Positions 11,049 through 20,894 of a stretch of DNA of 64,000 nt are shown piece after piece (the stretch's first letter is position 1; every line of letters starts with the position of its first letter). Under the pieces are notes generated by a model. The model ran no database searches, was not told the origin of the DNA, and saw only the letters and a program-made list of their open reading frames with translations. Source of the DNA: Vitrella brassicaformis (Eukaryota > Sar > Vitrellaceae); the NCBI GenBank assembly GCA_001179505.1, contig CDMY01000351.1, forward strand, positions 1-64,000, in the 5' to 3' direction. A program made the position numbers and the translations under genes.

Positions 11049-12468
11049 GCTGTCGTCGAGCACATCATAGCTACCCAGATGCAGCAACCAGAGCAGCAGC
11101 AGCAGCACCCCTTCTCGTATATCTTCGTCGGCCGCCGCACCTTCTACCTCTTCAGCAGCATCAAAGACATCCTGCGGCTGAGGGCCACCTGCACCTGGCT
11201 GAGCAGAGATCTCTTCGGAGCGGCCCAGCTGAGAGATCGGCTCCGCCACTCGTTGGGCTCACAGGCGGGGCTGCGGCGGGCGGTGAATGGGCAGCAAGTG
11301 CAGCTGCTGCGGTTCGACGACGACCAGCTCGGCACACATGATCTGCTGGCGGCTGTGTGTGTGATGGAGGAGGGGCCATGGGGCGAGATGGGCGAGGTGA
11401 TTGAGCTGGCGGGCCAGTGCGGCAACTGTGACCTGCCTGTCATCCTCACATTCGATGACATCAACGCACACGCAAACAAAACGGTGAGCCAGCAAATAGA
11501 GGGGCGGGGAGGGGAGGGAGAGGGCCTCATTCTCTCTGTCTGTGTGGTCGTGTGTGTAGACGTATGTGTCGGCTCCCCGTGTGTTGGCGCAGCTCAAGAT
11601 GGTCGGCCGCCACATCCACTTCAGTGACGGCAGCTGCCTGCAGCTGTTTCAACGAGTGGCGGGCCATCAAGGACGAGCTTGGCTTCGAGCTGGAGGTCGA
11701 CCCGCCCCTCCCCGCCGGCCATCTGTACCAGCAACACTGGCAGCCACACGACCCGCCGGTGCGTGAGAGCATCTACTACTCGTCCTGTAACGACGCCGAC
11801 CGATGGCAGTCGGACCGTGTCTTCTTCGGTGGCCAGGGCATCGATGCGTCAGCTTCGTCGTTTGCCAAGGCCATGATCCTCGACTACTTCGAGGAGACTC
11901 ACCAGATCAACGACGCATCGATAGGGCTCAACAGGTGACAACACACTTGAGGCACTAAAGGCAAGAGAGAGCGCCGTTGACTGTGTGTGTGCCTGTGGCT
12001 GGTTCAGGTATGTTGGTGGCGGCCGTCTGCATGACTTGCTGATTCGGTCGCCCCACACACCAGTGGCCGGCTGCACCAGCACACTGAGCCAGAACGGTCG
12101 TGTGCGACGGCTGGTGCTCATAGACGGCAGCCACCCATTCGTCGCATGGATTGAGATCGGCCCAGACGGTCAGAGTGACAGAGAGGCAGTTCTGATTGTC
12201 AAATGTCGCGTGTTCTTCTTCCCTGTGTGTGCAGTGGGTGTGCATGGTGACCACTGAGGCGGCTGTGTATGAGGGTGGTCCCTTCAAGCACCGCTTCCCG
12301 GTGACCACTCAGCTGGCTCGCGTGGCGTTGGCGGCGGTGGCGCCATTCGTGTTCGACGGACAGGTACAACAGCAGCAGCAGCAGGATGATGAAGACAGCG
12401 ACGATGGTACGGACACGCACCCACACATTGGATGGACGGATGAACTGCCTTCTCTCTCTGTTTGTTTG

Positions 12469-12504
<36 letters not shown>

Positions 12505-12700
12505 AGTGTGCTGTCTGCAGATTCCGACAGTGATGGTGATGAGAATGACGATGTGGATGACGGCACTGGAGGTACAAAGGATGGAAGGCACCACAGCACA
12601 CAGAGGCCCTCACATTGGCCTGCATCACTTTCAGCTGCGTCCTGTGTGTCCTGTGTATTCGACAGGTAAGGATGCAGCAGCTGAGAAGAGCGGCGACTGA
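11049..12700 (+). pseudogene. Copy 4 of the F-box-like family, broken by two frameshifts
   Basis: All exons and splice sites match copies 2 and 5 (11049-11483, 11560-11934, 12008-12168, 12235-12406, 12521-12571, 12666-12700), and the ATG is at 11079. In exon 3, 8 bases are missing after CAGCTGTTTCA near 11652, where the others read QLFQHG or QLFQDN. The frame is lost and stops at 11764-11766. In exon 5 a further 2-base loss near 12247 (CATGGTGACC against CATGTCGTGACC in copy 2) would stop it again. The last exon still encodes GKDAAAEKSGD in the ancestral frame. The short product, if made, would keep only the F-box-like part and VLAQLKMVG. Confidence 0.75.
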
Positions 12701-13024
12701 TCGATCCATCAAAACTGGTCGGTAAGCGGCGACGGGCGTCCTCTATCATGTGGCTGAGTTTTTTCTTTACTGGGGTGTGTGTGCGTGTGTCATCAGGAGG
12801 GTATCTCTTGGGTGCCGACCGTCGTCATCTCTGTAGCCAATCCGTGTGCGCGCAAATGAATCGCATACCTACCATTCGGTAGACAGACCGGCTGCTTGTA
12901 TGTGACCAAATGGCTGTGGGTGTTGTGCTGAAGAGTTCCATGCCTCCTCTGATGCATGCGTGAATCGGTCTGTGGGGTCCTTTTTGCCCGTACGTCGCTC
13001 TTCTTCATGCGCGGCTGTCACTCC

Positions 13025-13057
<33 letters not shown>

Positions 13058-14273
13058 CCTGTATGTGTGTAGATCTCTGCCCGTCCTCATGGCTGGTTGG
13101 CTGGCTGGCTGGCTGCCTGTGTGTGTGGGGGTGTGGGCGAATCTGGTTACGCCCTCCGCTGCCGGCCGATTTTGGTGTGATGCATCCCCCGATTGTGACT
13201 GTGTGTGGCTGCCTGGCTGACTCACTGGCCATGCCTCTCTCTCGATGGCTGTGTGGTGGGAAGCGTCGCTCTGCATGTGAGTGTGCCGCGACGGACATGA
13301 AGTGAACTGTTGTTCATGGAGCACAGCCAAGGAATGGACACGTACGTCGAGGAGGGTGCGCGTGCAGCGAGTGAGTCGAATACTCCATCGCAGCAAAAGA
13401 CAGAGTCCCCACTCACTCACTCAGTAGCAAGGCTAGAACCCTCGGCAAAAGGACCCACCTGTTGTACGCACGTACACGAGAAACTGCCACCCATAAGGGC
13501 ACATAAGACCGCCCGGTCGCACGAAAGATAAATCCTTTCGACAAAGCTAGCTTTGTGGCGGCCCATTCTCACTCTCGTCAGCCGTGGGAAGGGAGACAGT
13601 CAGTTGCCGGATGGCCGCACTCTCGACAGTCAGAGGCAGATAGACAGATACATCAGCTTGGCTACGGCTCGTGTGAGGGGCGGACAGACATCAACCTGCC
13701 GCAGACACTTACTTCCTCTCGTTGGGGCCGCTCGGCCCTTTTCCGGCATCAAGGACGCATATACCCTCGGTGCTGCCGATGTCGAGTCAACTTGGCAGCT
13801 CTGTGCCGACCGCGTCACCTTGTTTCGATGTATCCCCTTTGCCATTGACATGGTCAGCGGCAGCATTCGCCTTGTTGTCCCTTCTTTGCTGTCACTGCGA
13901 GCGGCTCTAACACGGACATGAGAGACAGCCCAGAGGCACTTGGCCGCAGAAGCTGTCTGGGCCGACTCTGCCGCTCGTCGCGCCAACGGCGACGGCGACA
14001 TGGCGAGCTGACTGGGTGCCCCGGCCGCTGACTTGTTGCCATATTGAGGGGCGTTTTACGCGGGGGGCACGCCGAGACATCGCGTCTGCCCAGCGCCGTA
14101 AGTTGGCCACAATGAAGGGCCTGGAAAGGGGGGCGGGGGAAGGGGAAAAAGGCAGGGGAGGGCCACCAGCGGAAACCAGCTCGTGTCGGGCCTCGGGTGA
14201 TAGACATCATGCCGCGGCTCTTGCTTGACGTGGTGTGGGTGTCGTGTGTGTAGCACGCCACTTGCTGTTGGTG
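12701..14273. other. 3' flank of copy 4; no gene identified
   Basis: It contains (GTCT)n at 13028-13052, a (TGGC)n run near 13095, one arm of the second inverted repeat (13145-13310) and the direct repeat shared with 465-570 (13312-13420). Open frames between 13550 and 14260 overlap on both strands and have no recognisable protein features. Confidence 0.45.
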
Positions 14274-14692
14274 TCACTCACGTAGCCATACGAGAATGGT
14301 GGGGATGTCCTGCGACGGACGGCTGAGGGCGAGTGTCGGCCATCGGCTGGCACAAGCCAGGTGAGGATCACAGGAAATACAGGCGGCTGGAAGGGAGATA
14401 TCGTGCTCCACAGATGTGGCTGGGTCGATCCTCGAGCCACACAAGGGCGAGACACCACCGCATTCGCCCGCTGACACCCGGGGGCTCCTAAACTGGAATG
14501 GTGGTAGGAGCCGCTTTGTGGGTGGACGCTGCCGTGGCGCGGCAGGAGATACTGGCGATGCAGCGGAGATGAGAGATTCCTGAACTTGGACCTGGAAAGA
14601 TAGCAACACAATTGAATTACCACACAACACAATTCCATCGATTGCATCCTTCATCCACGCACCTGGGAGTCCTTGTTCTCCGCCTGATCCAT
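14274..14692 (-). CDS. Possible small two-exon gene, unrecognised
   Basis: ATG 14692 encodes MDQAENKDSQ up to a GTGCGT donor after 14663. A pyrimidine-rich TTTCCAG acceptor leads to an open exon from 14591 in the same phase that stops at 14274. The product (about 116 residues) is Pro/Ser-rich with several Cys and matches no family I know. A GTGAGT donor near the end (TATGGCTAC|GTGAGT) could extend it into 13.9-14.2 kb. The splice signals are good but the composition is not strongly protein-like. Confidence 0.25.
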
Positions 14693-15573
14693 CACCTGCC
14701 CCTGTCTCTCTCGCGCCACGAGCCGTACAATCGACGGCCCACTCTGGTGGGCCTGGGGATGCGGCCGTTAGCAGCCGGGGGACTTGGACACACCAGTCTC
14801 GGCAATGTGGACGACACGACAGGTAGCCTAGATAGTATGGTTGGTCCTCTGGCTGTAAGTGTATCGCTCCTCTAGCCTTTGACGTGGCCGGCAGAACTCA
14901 ACGCAAAGTCTCCCTCTTCTCAGTCTTCACCTTGCTTGAAGGGCCGGGAGCCAGTACAGATGAATGAAAAGTCCTCACCTAGGGTCAGCAGCAGATCTGC
15001 TTGGGCGACGAAAACTGGTCCGCTAGACCGTCACCATAATGTGGGTGCTGCCGCTGCCCGCTGATGCCACTCAGAAGCGGGTGCTCATCTGCTGGACTCA
15101 TCAGACATGTCGGCGTGGAGGCCAAGTGTTTATCTGACGAGCTCGAGCAGGGAAAAGCGGTGTCTGCCAAGGGTAGGGAGATAAGCTGACAACGCTGCAG
15201 CCGGCGCGCTCAAGCCGTTATGTGTCGACGGGAAGGCTGCACAAGAGAGCCCCACACAGACATGCAGAGACACAACAATGGCACTTCGTTTTGGCAGTCT
15301 CTCACATTATTTGTGTGACCAGGCCTCACTCAGGCGATGTGGGGCGCCTTATCTTGTGCGGCGGTGAACAGAGAAGCGGCTGTGGGGGAGTGAGCAACAA
15401 TACGCCATCAGTTGAGTCGATGATGACACACCCACGCCGCGTCGCGCGGCTCCAAAACCACCATAACTAGTACACACAAAGCCAGACACACAGGGGGGAG
15501 ACACATGAGCATCTGACTCGCTCAGTATGCCACTCTCTCACCTTGGTTGTCTGTCCACGTCTGCCTTCCTTGC

Positions 15574-15881
15574 TCACGCAATGGGCCTGAACTCCAACAC
15601 GATGGATCCTCGCAGATTCCTTAGGTCTTCGATGTCGGAAAGCGCCAAGGAAACGAAGCAGGCGGTGAGTCCCACCAGGGCCATCCAGATGTACCCCACA
15701 GCCCACACGAAGCTGGGCACCACGAACGGAATCGCAAACAGGCCGCCCATGTTATTGGGCGTCAGGGCTAGGGCAGCTCAACTTGGCTGATGATGTAGAG
15801 GTAACGGTAGACGTACTCGGCTGAGCCGAGGACAAAGTAAAAGAAGACACAGACGCCGACGGAAAGCGAAAACAGACCCAT
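15574..15881 (-). pseudogene. Small membrane-protein ORF A (frame break), paired with ORF B
   Basis: ATG 15881 starts MGLFSLSVGVCVFFYFVLG, a clear membrane helix. That frame stops after QVELP. A second frame then carries NNMGGLFAIPFVVPSFVWAV, another helix and a soluble end, stopping at TGA 15576-15574. The two halves are in different frames with no sensible intron between them. Its partner on the other strand has the same two-part layout and the shared motif PFxVPSFVWAVG, so the halves belong together. It is either a decayed gene, a sequence error or a real frameshifting site. No family recognised. Confidence 0.45.
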
Positions 15882-15938
15882 CTTGGGGGAGACTGGGGGC
15901 CGGAGGGGGCCCGTGCAAGCTCGCTGCCTCTTCACGCA

Positions 15939-16278
15939 ATGGAGTTCGCCTCTTTCGTGGGCATGTGCTTCGTGGCTTACTTCTTCTTCGGGCTCATCGA
16001 GTACGGCGTCAACTTCTACAACGAAACCGTCCGGCGCAACCCGCACCTTTCCCACCTCTCACGGACCCACTGGATTGACCATGTTCATTGAAGCAGCCAG
16101 CATGGTGGCCGTCCTGCCCTTCGCCGTGCCCAGCTTTGTGTGGGCCGTTGGGCAATGCTGGACAGTCCTCGTCTGCCTTTCCATCTACGTGAACATTACT
16201 CTCGTCGGCCTCTTTGCTGTCCACCCCGGCATTGACTTCTCGAGACGGGACGTCGACATCGCGTGGTTCCCATTCTGA
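15939..16278 (+). pseudogene. Small membrane-protein ORF B (frame break), paired with ORF A
   Basis: ATG 15939 starts MEFASFVGMCFVAYFFFGL, which aligns with the start of ORF A. The frame stops just after HWIDHVH (TGA about 16092). The overlapping frame (ATG 16081) continues with MVAVLPFAVPSFVWAVGQ, a further hydrophobic segment and a DFSRRDVDIAWFPF end at 16278. The two start codons of ORFs A and B are 57 bases apart and diverge, so the pair looks like an old inverted duplication. A downstream start at 16081 would give a 65-residue protein without the first helix. Confidence 0.45.
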
Positions 16279-18960
16279 CTCAGAGTTCTTCGAGACAAAC
16301 AAGGTGACCACTCGTAGAGCAGCGTGCGAGGCTCGTGTATCTGCTAGTGTGTCTCTGTGTTTGCCCATTCAGCACCCAACCCCTCCCCCCCCCAACCCTC
16401 CCCTCAACCCCTATTATTCTCTTCCCCTGTCGGCCAACCGACGCCCAGCACCGCATTCCTGAGATGACATGTCCCCAAGAAGGCAGCAGCAGCAAGATGG
16501 TGACGGCATGTCGACAGCATAATCTGATCTGAAAGGCCCAAGTCTATCAGAGACACAACTTGCATTGAGGCCGTAGTCTATTGCTGGCAGTGCCTGGCTG
16601 CTGATGATGATGCTGATTCTTCATCTGTACGGCCATCTTCTGCTGCTAGGGTGGGTGGCGGGGGCCCGCTATGAGTGATCGTTTTGATTTCATCGGTGGA
16701 GGGATTGGGAGAGGTCGATGTTGCTGAACAAAGAAGCCCTGCTGGTGCCAGGAAGAACACACCAGCACTGTCAGTACACGCACAAGTTGGGCTCTCCCTT
16801 GACCCCACAGCCACCTGTTACTCGAGCTAAGACTTGTGGGAGACGTCTATGTCAGCGAGACACAGCTCTGTCTAAGACACACCAAAGCACTTCAGGAGGG
16901 CTGGCCATCCCGCGGCTGGTGGCAAGAGAAAGAAATAAGGGCAGGTGACGGAATCGGCGGAGAAAGAGGACGCTCAGGTGAGATGACGAACAGAGAAATG
17001 GCTGTACGGATTGATTGTGTTTTCTCTTTTCTCTTCAGGGTGCTTTCACCTTTGATGCATCACCGACGCCTTCTGCCACGCCCTTGCCGGCTGCCCCGTG
17101 GCCGCATGACCCACCACACCCCGCCCGAGATTGTGAATGGTGCGCCACCATCTCTCGCGGCCATCCCAATCTAACGGCGGTGCTTTTTCTTGAGATCAAG
17201 CGGAGGATGTTGAGGAACGCAGCGAGGCCAGCCCCCCCCCNNNNNNNNNNNNNNNNNNNNNNNNNNNNNNNNNNNNNNNNNNNNNNNNNNNNNNNNNNNN
17301 NNNNNNNNNNNNNNNNNNNNNNNNNNNNNNNNNNNNNNNNNNNNNNNNNNNNNNNNNNNNNNNNNNNNNNNNNNNNNNNNNNNNNNNNNNNNNNNNNNNN
17401 NNNNNNNNNNNNNNNNNNNNNNNNNNNNNNNNNNNNNNNNNNNNNNNNNNNNNNNNNNNNNNNNNNNNNNNNNNNNNNNNNNNNNNNNNNNNNNNNNNNN
17501 NNNNNNNNNNNNNNNNNNNNNNNNNNNNNNNNNNNNNNNNCCCCCCCCCCCCCCCCCCTCTTCCTCCCCTTCCGTTGGTTGGCCCCCTGCAGCAGACGAT
17601 CTCCCCTTCCCGCTACCCTCTTTTCCTTTCATTCTCTCGGCGCCCGTGCCAGCCGATGATAACCGAAATACGCCGTCAGCCCCACCAAAGAGGGACGCGG
17701 CTGGCCCAGTCCCCATCTCTTTGATGAGGAACAGTCGCGACAGCGGTGCTATGACGATGCAGCGACACACGGCCAGGCCGGGCAGTGGCTGCACGACGAC
17801 GACCAACACGTCACACAAGAGCCGCGCCATGCTGCCGACTCAACACCACGCACGACAGAGAGCGTCTCGGCTGGCCGACAGCCCCATCACTGCCAAGACA
17901 CCCGAGCGGTCACCGTCTCGCTGACGGTGCGGTCATGGAACATACGTGGCCCCTGATGTTGCTGCCCTTCTGAAGAGCCCGCTGCTGTGTCGAATTGTTT
18001 CATCCCGTCAGCAGTGCTGGAGATCTGACCATCACGAGGCAATCCCCTCGCTCTCACAGTTTCGTGTGGCTAGGCTGCCGTGTCTTCCTGCTCTCTGACA
18101 TCGATGTCCGACTTGCCGTGGCAGCAAACCGAATGTGTTCCATTCCATTCCCCCATCTCAGCCCCCCATTTGATGACACATCCCGCCCTGTGCTGCAGCC
18201 TACTCGTCCCTCCCCCAACCTCCCTCTTTACTCTGCGACATCATTCGTTCGGATTTCGGTCCAAATATTGTTCTCAACACATGGCAGTGGGTGGGTTTTG
18301 TCTCCGCAGGCGCTGCGCCTTGCTTGAGTCTGAGTGAGACATGGGCGTATGTGTGGTGTGCACTTCTGGCCTATAAGGGTATGGGGAATTCTTCTGTTGA
18401 GATGCGACCACACACGCAGGGAGTGGACGTCGGTCGTATTTTTCTGTTTGTCTTTATGGCCAATCATGGACTCGACAACCATTGATGGCTCTCTTTGGCA
18501 TGTCCGTCGCGGCATACTCACATGCAATCCAGACACACTCCACCACACAATCATCAGAGAGGGAGGTCTGGCGAGTGAGACAGCCAGGCAGCTTAACACA
18601 GTCACACATCGGCCGGCCGAACCATCACATCAAAATCGGCCAGCAGTGGATCGGAGGGCGTGACGAGATGCACCGCACCCTGACACCCACAGACAGCCCC
18701 AGCCATGAGATCGGGCGGATACGTATCCACACAATTACAGACAGAGGGAGAGAGGGGGCGTCACAAAACTGACAGGAGAGACGGAGAGCCGACCCCACAG
18801 ACCCACCAAGGCATACACCCCTAGCCGGCCAGCCATTCAGTTACCCCACACTCACTGTAAGCGAATGGCTGGCTGCAGGGGATGACGGCAGCCAGCACTT
18901 CATCTACCCTCCTGACCACACACGCACACACAGAGGACATGGCAACATCCAGGTACACGA
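16279..18960. other. No gene identified; contains an assembly gap
   Basis: Open frames are present (for example 16836-17170 +) but none joins into a convincing multi-exon protein. A 300-N gap lies at 17241-17540 inside a poly-C tract. 18423-18464 is the reverse complement of part of 22549-22589. The right end (18480-18960) is the 3' flank of copy 5. Confidence 0.4.
17231..17558. other. Assembly gap (300 N) inside poly-C
   Basis: N from 17241 to 17540, preceded by at least 9 C and followed by 18 C. The uniform 300-N length suggests a placeholder and not a measured gap. Confidence 0.95.
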
Positions 18961-19009
18961 CATGCAGAAGACGTCAATCGCTGCGTACCCATGCGGATTG
19001 ACTGATGGA

Positions 19010-20647
19010 TCACCCGCTGCTCTCCCCCTCGGCTGCGGCTTCGTCGCCTGTCGAGTGCATCACACACACACAGACCTGTATGCGATGCAGGTCGACGTGA
19101 GGGCCTCTGTGCTGTGGTGTGTGTGTCTGTGTACCTCCACTGCCCTCTCCGCTGCCGTCATCCATATCGTCACCCTCATCGTCACCATCGTCGGAATCTG
19201 CAGACCACAAACACACAGAGAAAGAGAAGGCACGTCATCCATCCATCCATCCATCCATCCGTGTGTGGGTGCGTATCCTTACCGTCGCTATCGTCATTTT
19301 GCTGCTGCTGCTGCTGCTGCTGTTGTTGTACTTGTCCGTCGAAGAAGTACGGCGCCACCGCCGCCAACGCCACACGAGCCAGCTGAGTGGTCAACGGGAA
19401 GCGGTGCTTGAAGGGACCACTCCCACACACAGCCGCCTCAGTCGTGTAGACAATCACGTCCACTGCACACACGGGGAAAGAGAACACGCGACGTATGACC
19501 ATCAACACTTCCTCTCTGTCAGTCTGACCGGTGCCGCCCGTATCCGCGATGGAAATCCATGCGACGAAGTTGTGGTTGTTGTTGGTCAGCACCAGCAACC
19601 GCTCATTACCGTTCAGCCCGAGTGTGGTCGTGCATCCGGCCACTGGTGTGTGGGGCGACTCCGTCAGCAGGTCATCCAGACGGCCGCCACCAACATTCCT
19701 CAACCAACCACACACACACACACATTCAACAACCCTCTCTTGCCTTCAGTGCCGTCGGTGTGTTGTCACCTGTTGAGGTCTATCGATGTGACGTGGGTCT
19801 TATGAGTCCTGCCGAAGTAGTCGAGCACCATGGCCTTGGCAAATGACGACACTGACGCAGCTGTGAACGGCAAGCCACCGATCGACACCCATCTGCCGCC
19901 GGCGAGGAGCGAGTAGATGATGCTCTCATGCACTGGTGGGTCGTGTGGCTGTCGGTGCTGCTGGTACAGGTGGCCGGCGGGGAGGGGCGGATCGACCGTC
20001 AGCCGGAAGCCGGGCTGGTCCTTGATGGCCCGCACCTCACCATTGTCCTGGAACAGCTGCAGGCAGCTGTCATCACCGAACTGGACGTGGCGGCCGACCA
20101 TCTTGAGCTGCGCCAACACACGGGGAGCCGACACATACGCCTACACACACGACAACACACACAGACACACACACAGACACACAGAGAGAATGGGGCCCTC
20201 TCCCTCCCCTCCCCGCCCCTCTGTTCGCTGGCTCACCGATTTGTTTGTGTGTGTGTTGATGTCATCGGATGTGAGGATGACAGGCAGGTCACAGTTGCCG
20301 CACTGCCCCGCCAGCTCAATCACCTCGCCGATCTCATCCCATGGCCCCTCCTCCACCACACACACAGCCGCCAGCAGATCATGTGTGCCGAACTGGTCGT
20401 CGTCGAACCGCAGCAGCTGCACTTGCCGCCCATTCACCGCCCGCCGCAGCCCCGCCTGTGAGCCCAGCGAGTGGCGGAGCCGATCTCTCAGCTGGGCCGC
20501 TCCGAAGAGGTCTCTGAGCCACGTGGAGGTGGCCCTCAGCCGCAGGATGTCCTTGATGCTGCTGAAGAGGTAGAAGGTGCGGCGGCCGACGAAGATATAC
20601 GAGAAGGGGTGCTGCTGCTCCTGCTGCTGCTGCTCTGGTTGCTGCAT
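19010..20647 (-). CDS. Copy 5 of the Q-tailed F-box-like family (the only intact copy)
   Basis: Exons 20677-20237, 20140-19770, 19698-19529, 19462-19283, 19197-19135 and 19047-19010 all have GT-AG sites and keep phase. From ATG 20647 they give 410 residues. Order: polyQ (about 5-13), F-box-like FSSIKDILRLRATSTWLRDL (about 24-43), LRFDDDQFGTHDLLAAVCVV, VLAQLKMVGRHVQF, VDPPLPAGHLYQQ, GGGRLDDLL, VAGCTTTLGL...LVLTNNN, TTQLARVAL, APYFFDGQ, a second polyQ of about ten, and an acidic Asp/Gly tail ending EGESSG. There is no signal peptide or membrane segment. The order suggests an F-box substrate adaptor with unknown binding domains (inference). It diverges from the ubiquitin-like gene. Confidence 0.8.
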
Positions 20648-20763
20648 CTGGGTAGCTATGATGTGCTCGACGACAGCCTGCACAGAGCGGCAGAGCCGAC
20701 AGAGGATCGTGTGCATCAAGCATGCTGCTCATTGGTCTGTGTGCGGCTCACCTCGTTCGATGA

Positions 20764-20841
20764 TCAGATGCACAGATCAGCAGGCAGAGAACTGAATGCA
20801 CCACCACCACCACCATCAGCGGCAGATGAGGAGACCGCCAT
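20764..20841 (-). promoter_or_regulatory. Upstream ORF in the leader of copy 5
   Basis: ATG 20841 opens 25 codons (MAVSSSAADGGGGG...) and ends at TGA 20766-20764. It is followed by TCATCGAACGAG and a GTGAGC donor after 20752, exactly as in copies 2 and 4. The exon is 90 bases, so the frame is kept relative to the next exon. The length differs from copies 2 and 4 by two whole codons. Confidence 0.55.
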
Positions 20842-20894
20842 CTTTCCTCCCTCACCTTTGAGCTCGCATATGCGATCGCCCAGGAAGCGGAGCG

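Larger units (their letters stand above)
6438..12700. repeat. Head-to-head inverted duplication (copies 2 and 4 are the arms)
   Basis: The left arm (about 6438-8450) and right arm (about 10650-12700) are reverse complements through all exons, introns and the 5' flank. The arms include GTCAGTCAG repeats and the shared word AATGGCCCGCCATCTCACCGCAGCAGTC cut at 8411 and 10663. They enclose a 2.2-kb centre that contains the divergent copy 3. Identity fades just outside the arms. Confidence 0.8.
13145..18665. repeat. Second inverted duplication (3' flanks of copies 4 and 5)
   Basis: Bases 13145-13310 are the reverse complement of about 18480-18665. Shared words, read on the 18.5-kb arm, include ATGTCCGTCGCGGCA, ACTCACATGCA, GCCAGGCAGC and AAAATCGGCC. 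Together with copy 4 (+) upstream and copy 5 (-) downstream this makes a convergent inverted duplication. Its centre (13.3-18.5 kb) holds unrelated sequence and an assembly gap. Confidence 0.75.

Noticed and set aside
13000-13100. Short tandem repeats that could suggest a CRISPR-like array
   Set aside because: The units are 4-base microsatellites (GTCT, TGGC) with no spacers, in a eukaryotic nuclear context.
15882-16055. An N-terminal extension of membrane ORF A antisense to ORF B
   Set aside because: It is the mirror of ORF B's coding sequence and is hydrophilic; the aligned start of the twin supports ATG 15881 instead.
16836-17220. Candidate exons (DVYVSETQLCLRHTK... and GAFTFDASPTPSATPLPA...)
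   Set aside because: Donors and acceptor exist, but joining them in either phase gives an early stop; the second runs into the gap.
17015-17659. Long open frames across the N gap at 17.2 kb
   Set aside because: They are open only because N is read as an unknown residue; the ends translate poly-C as polyproline.
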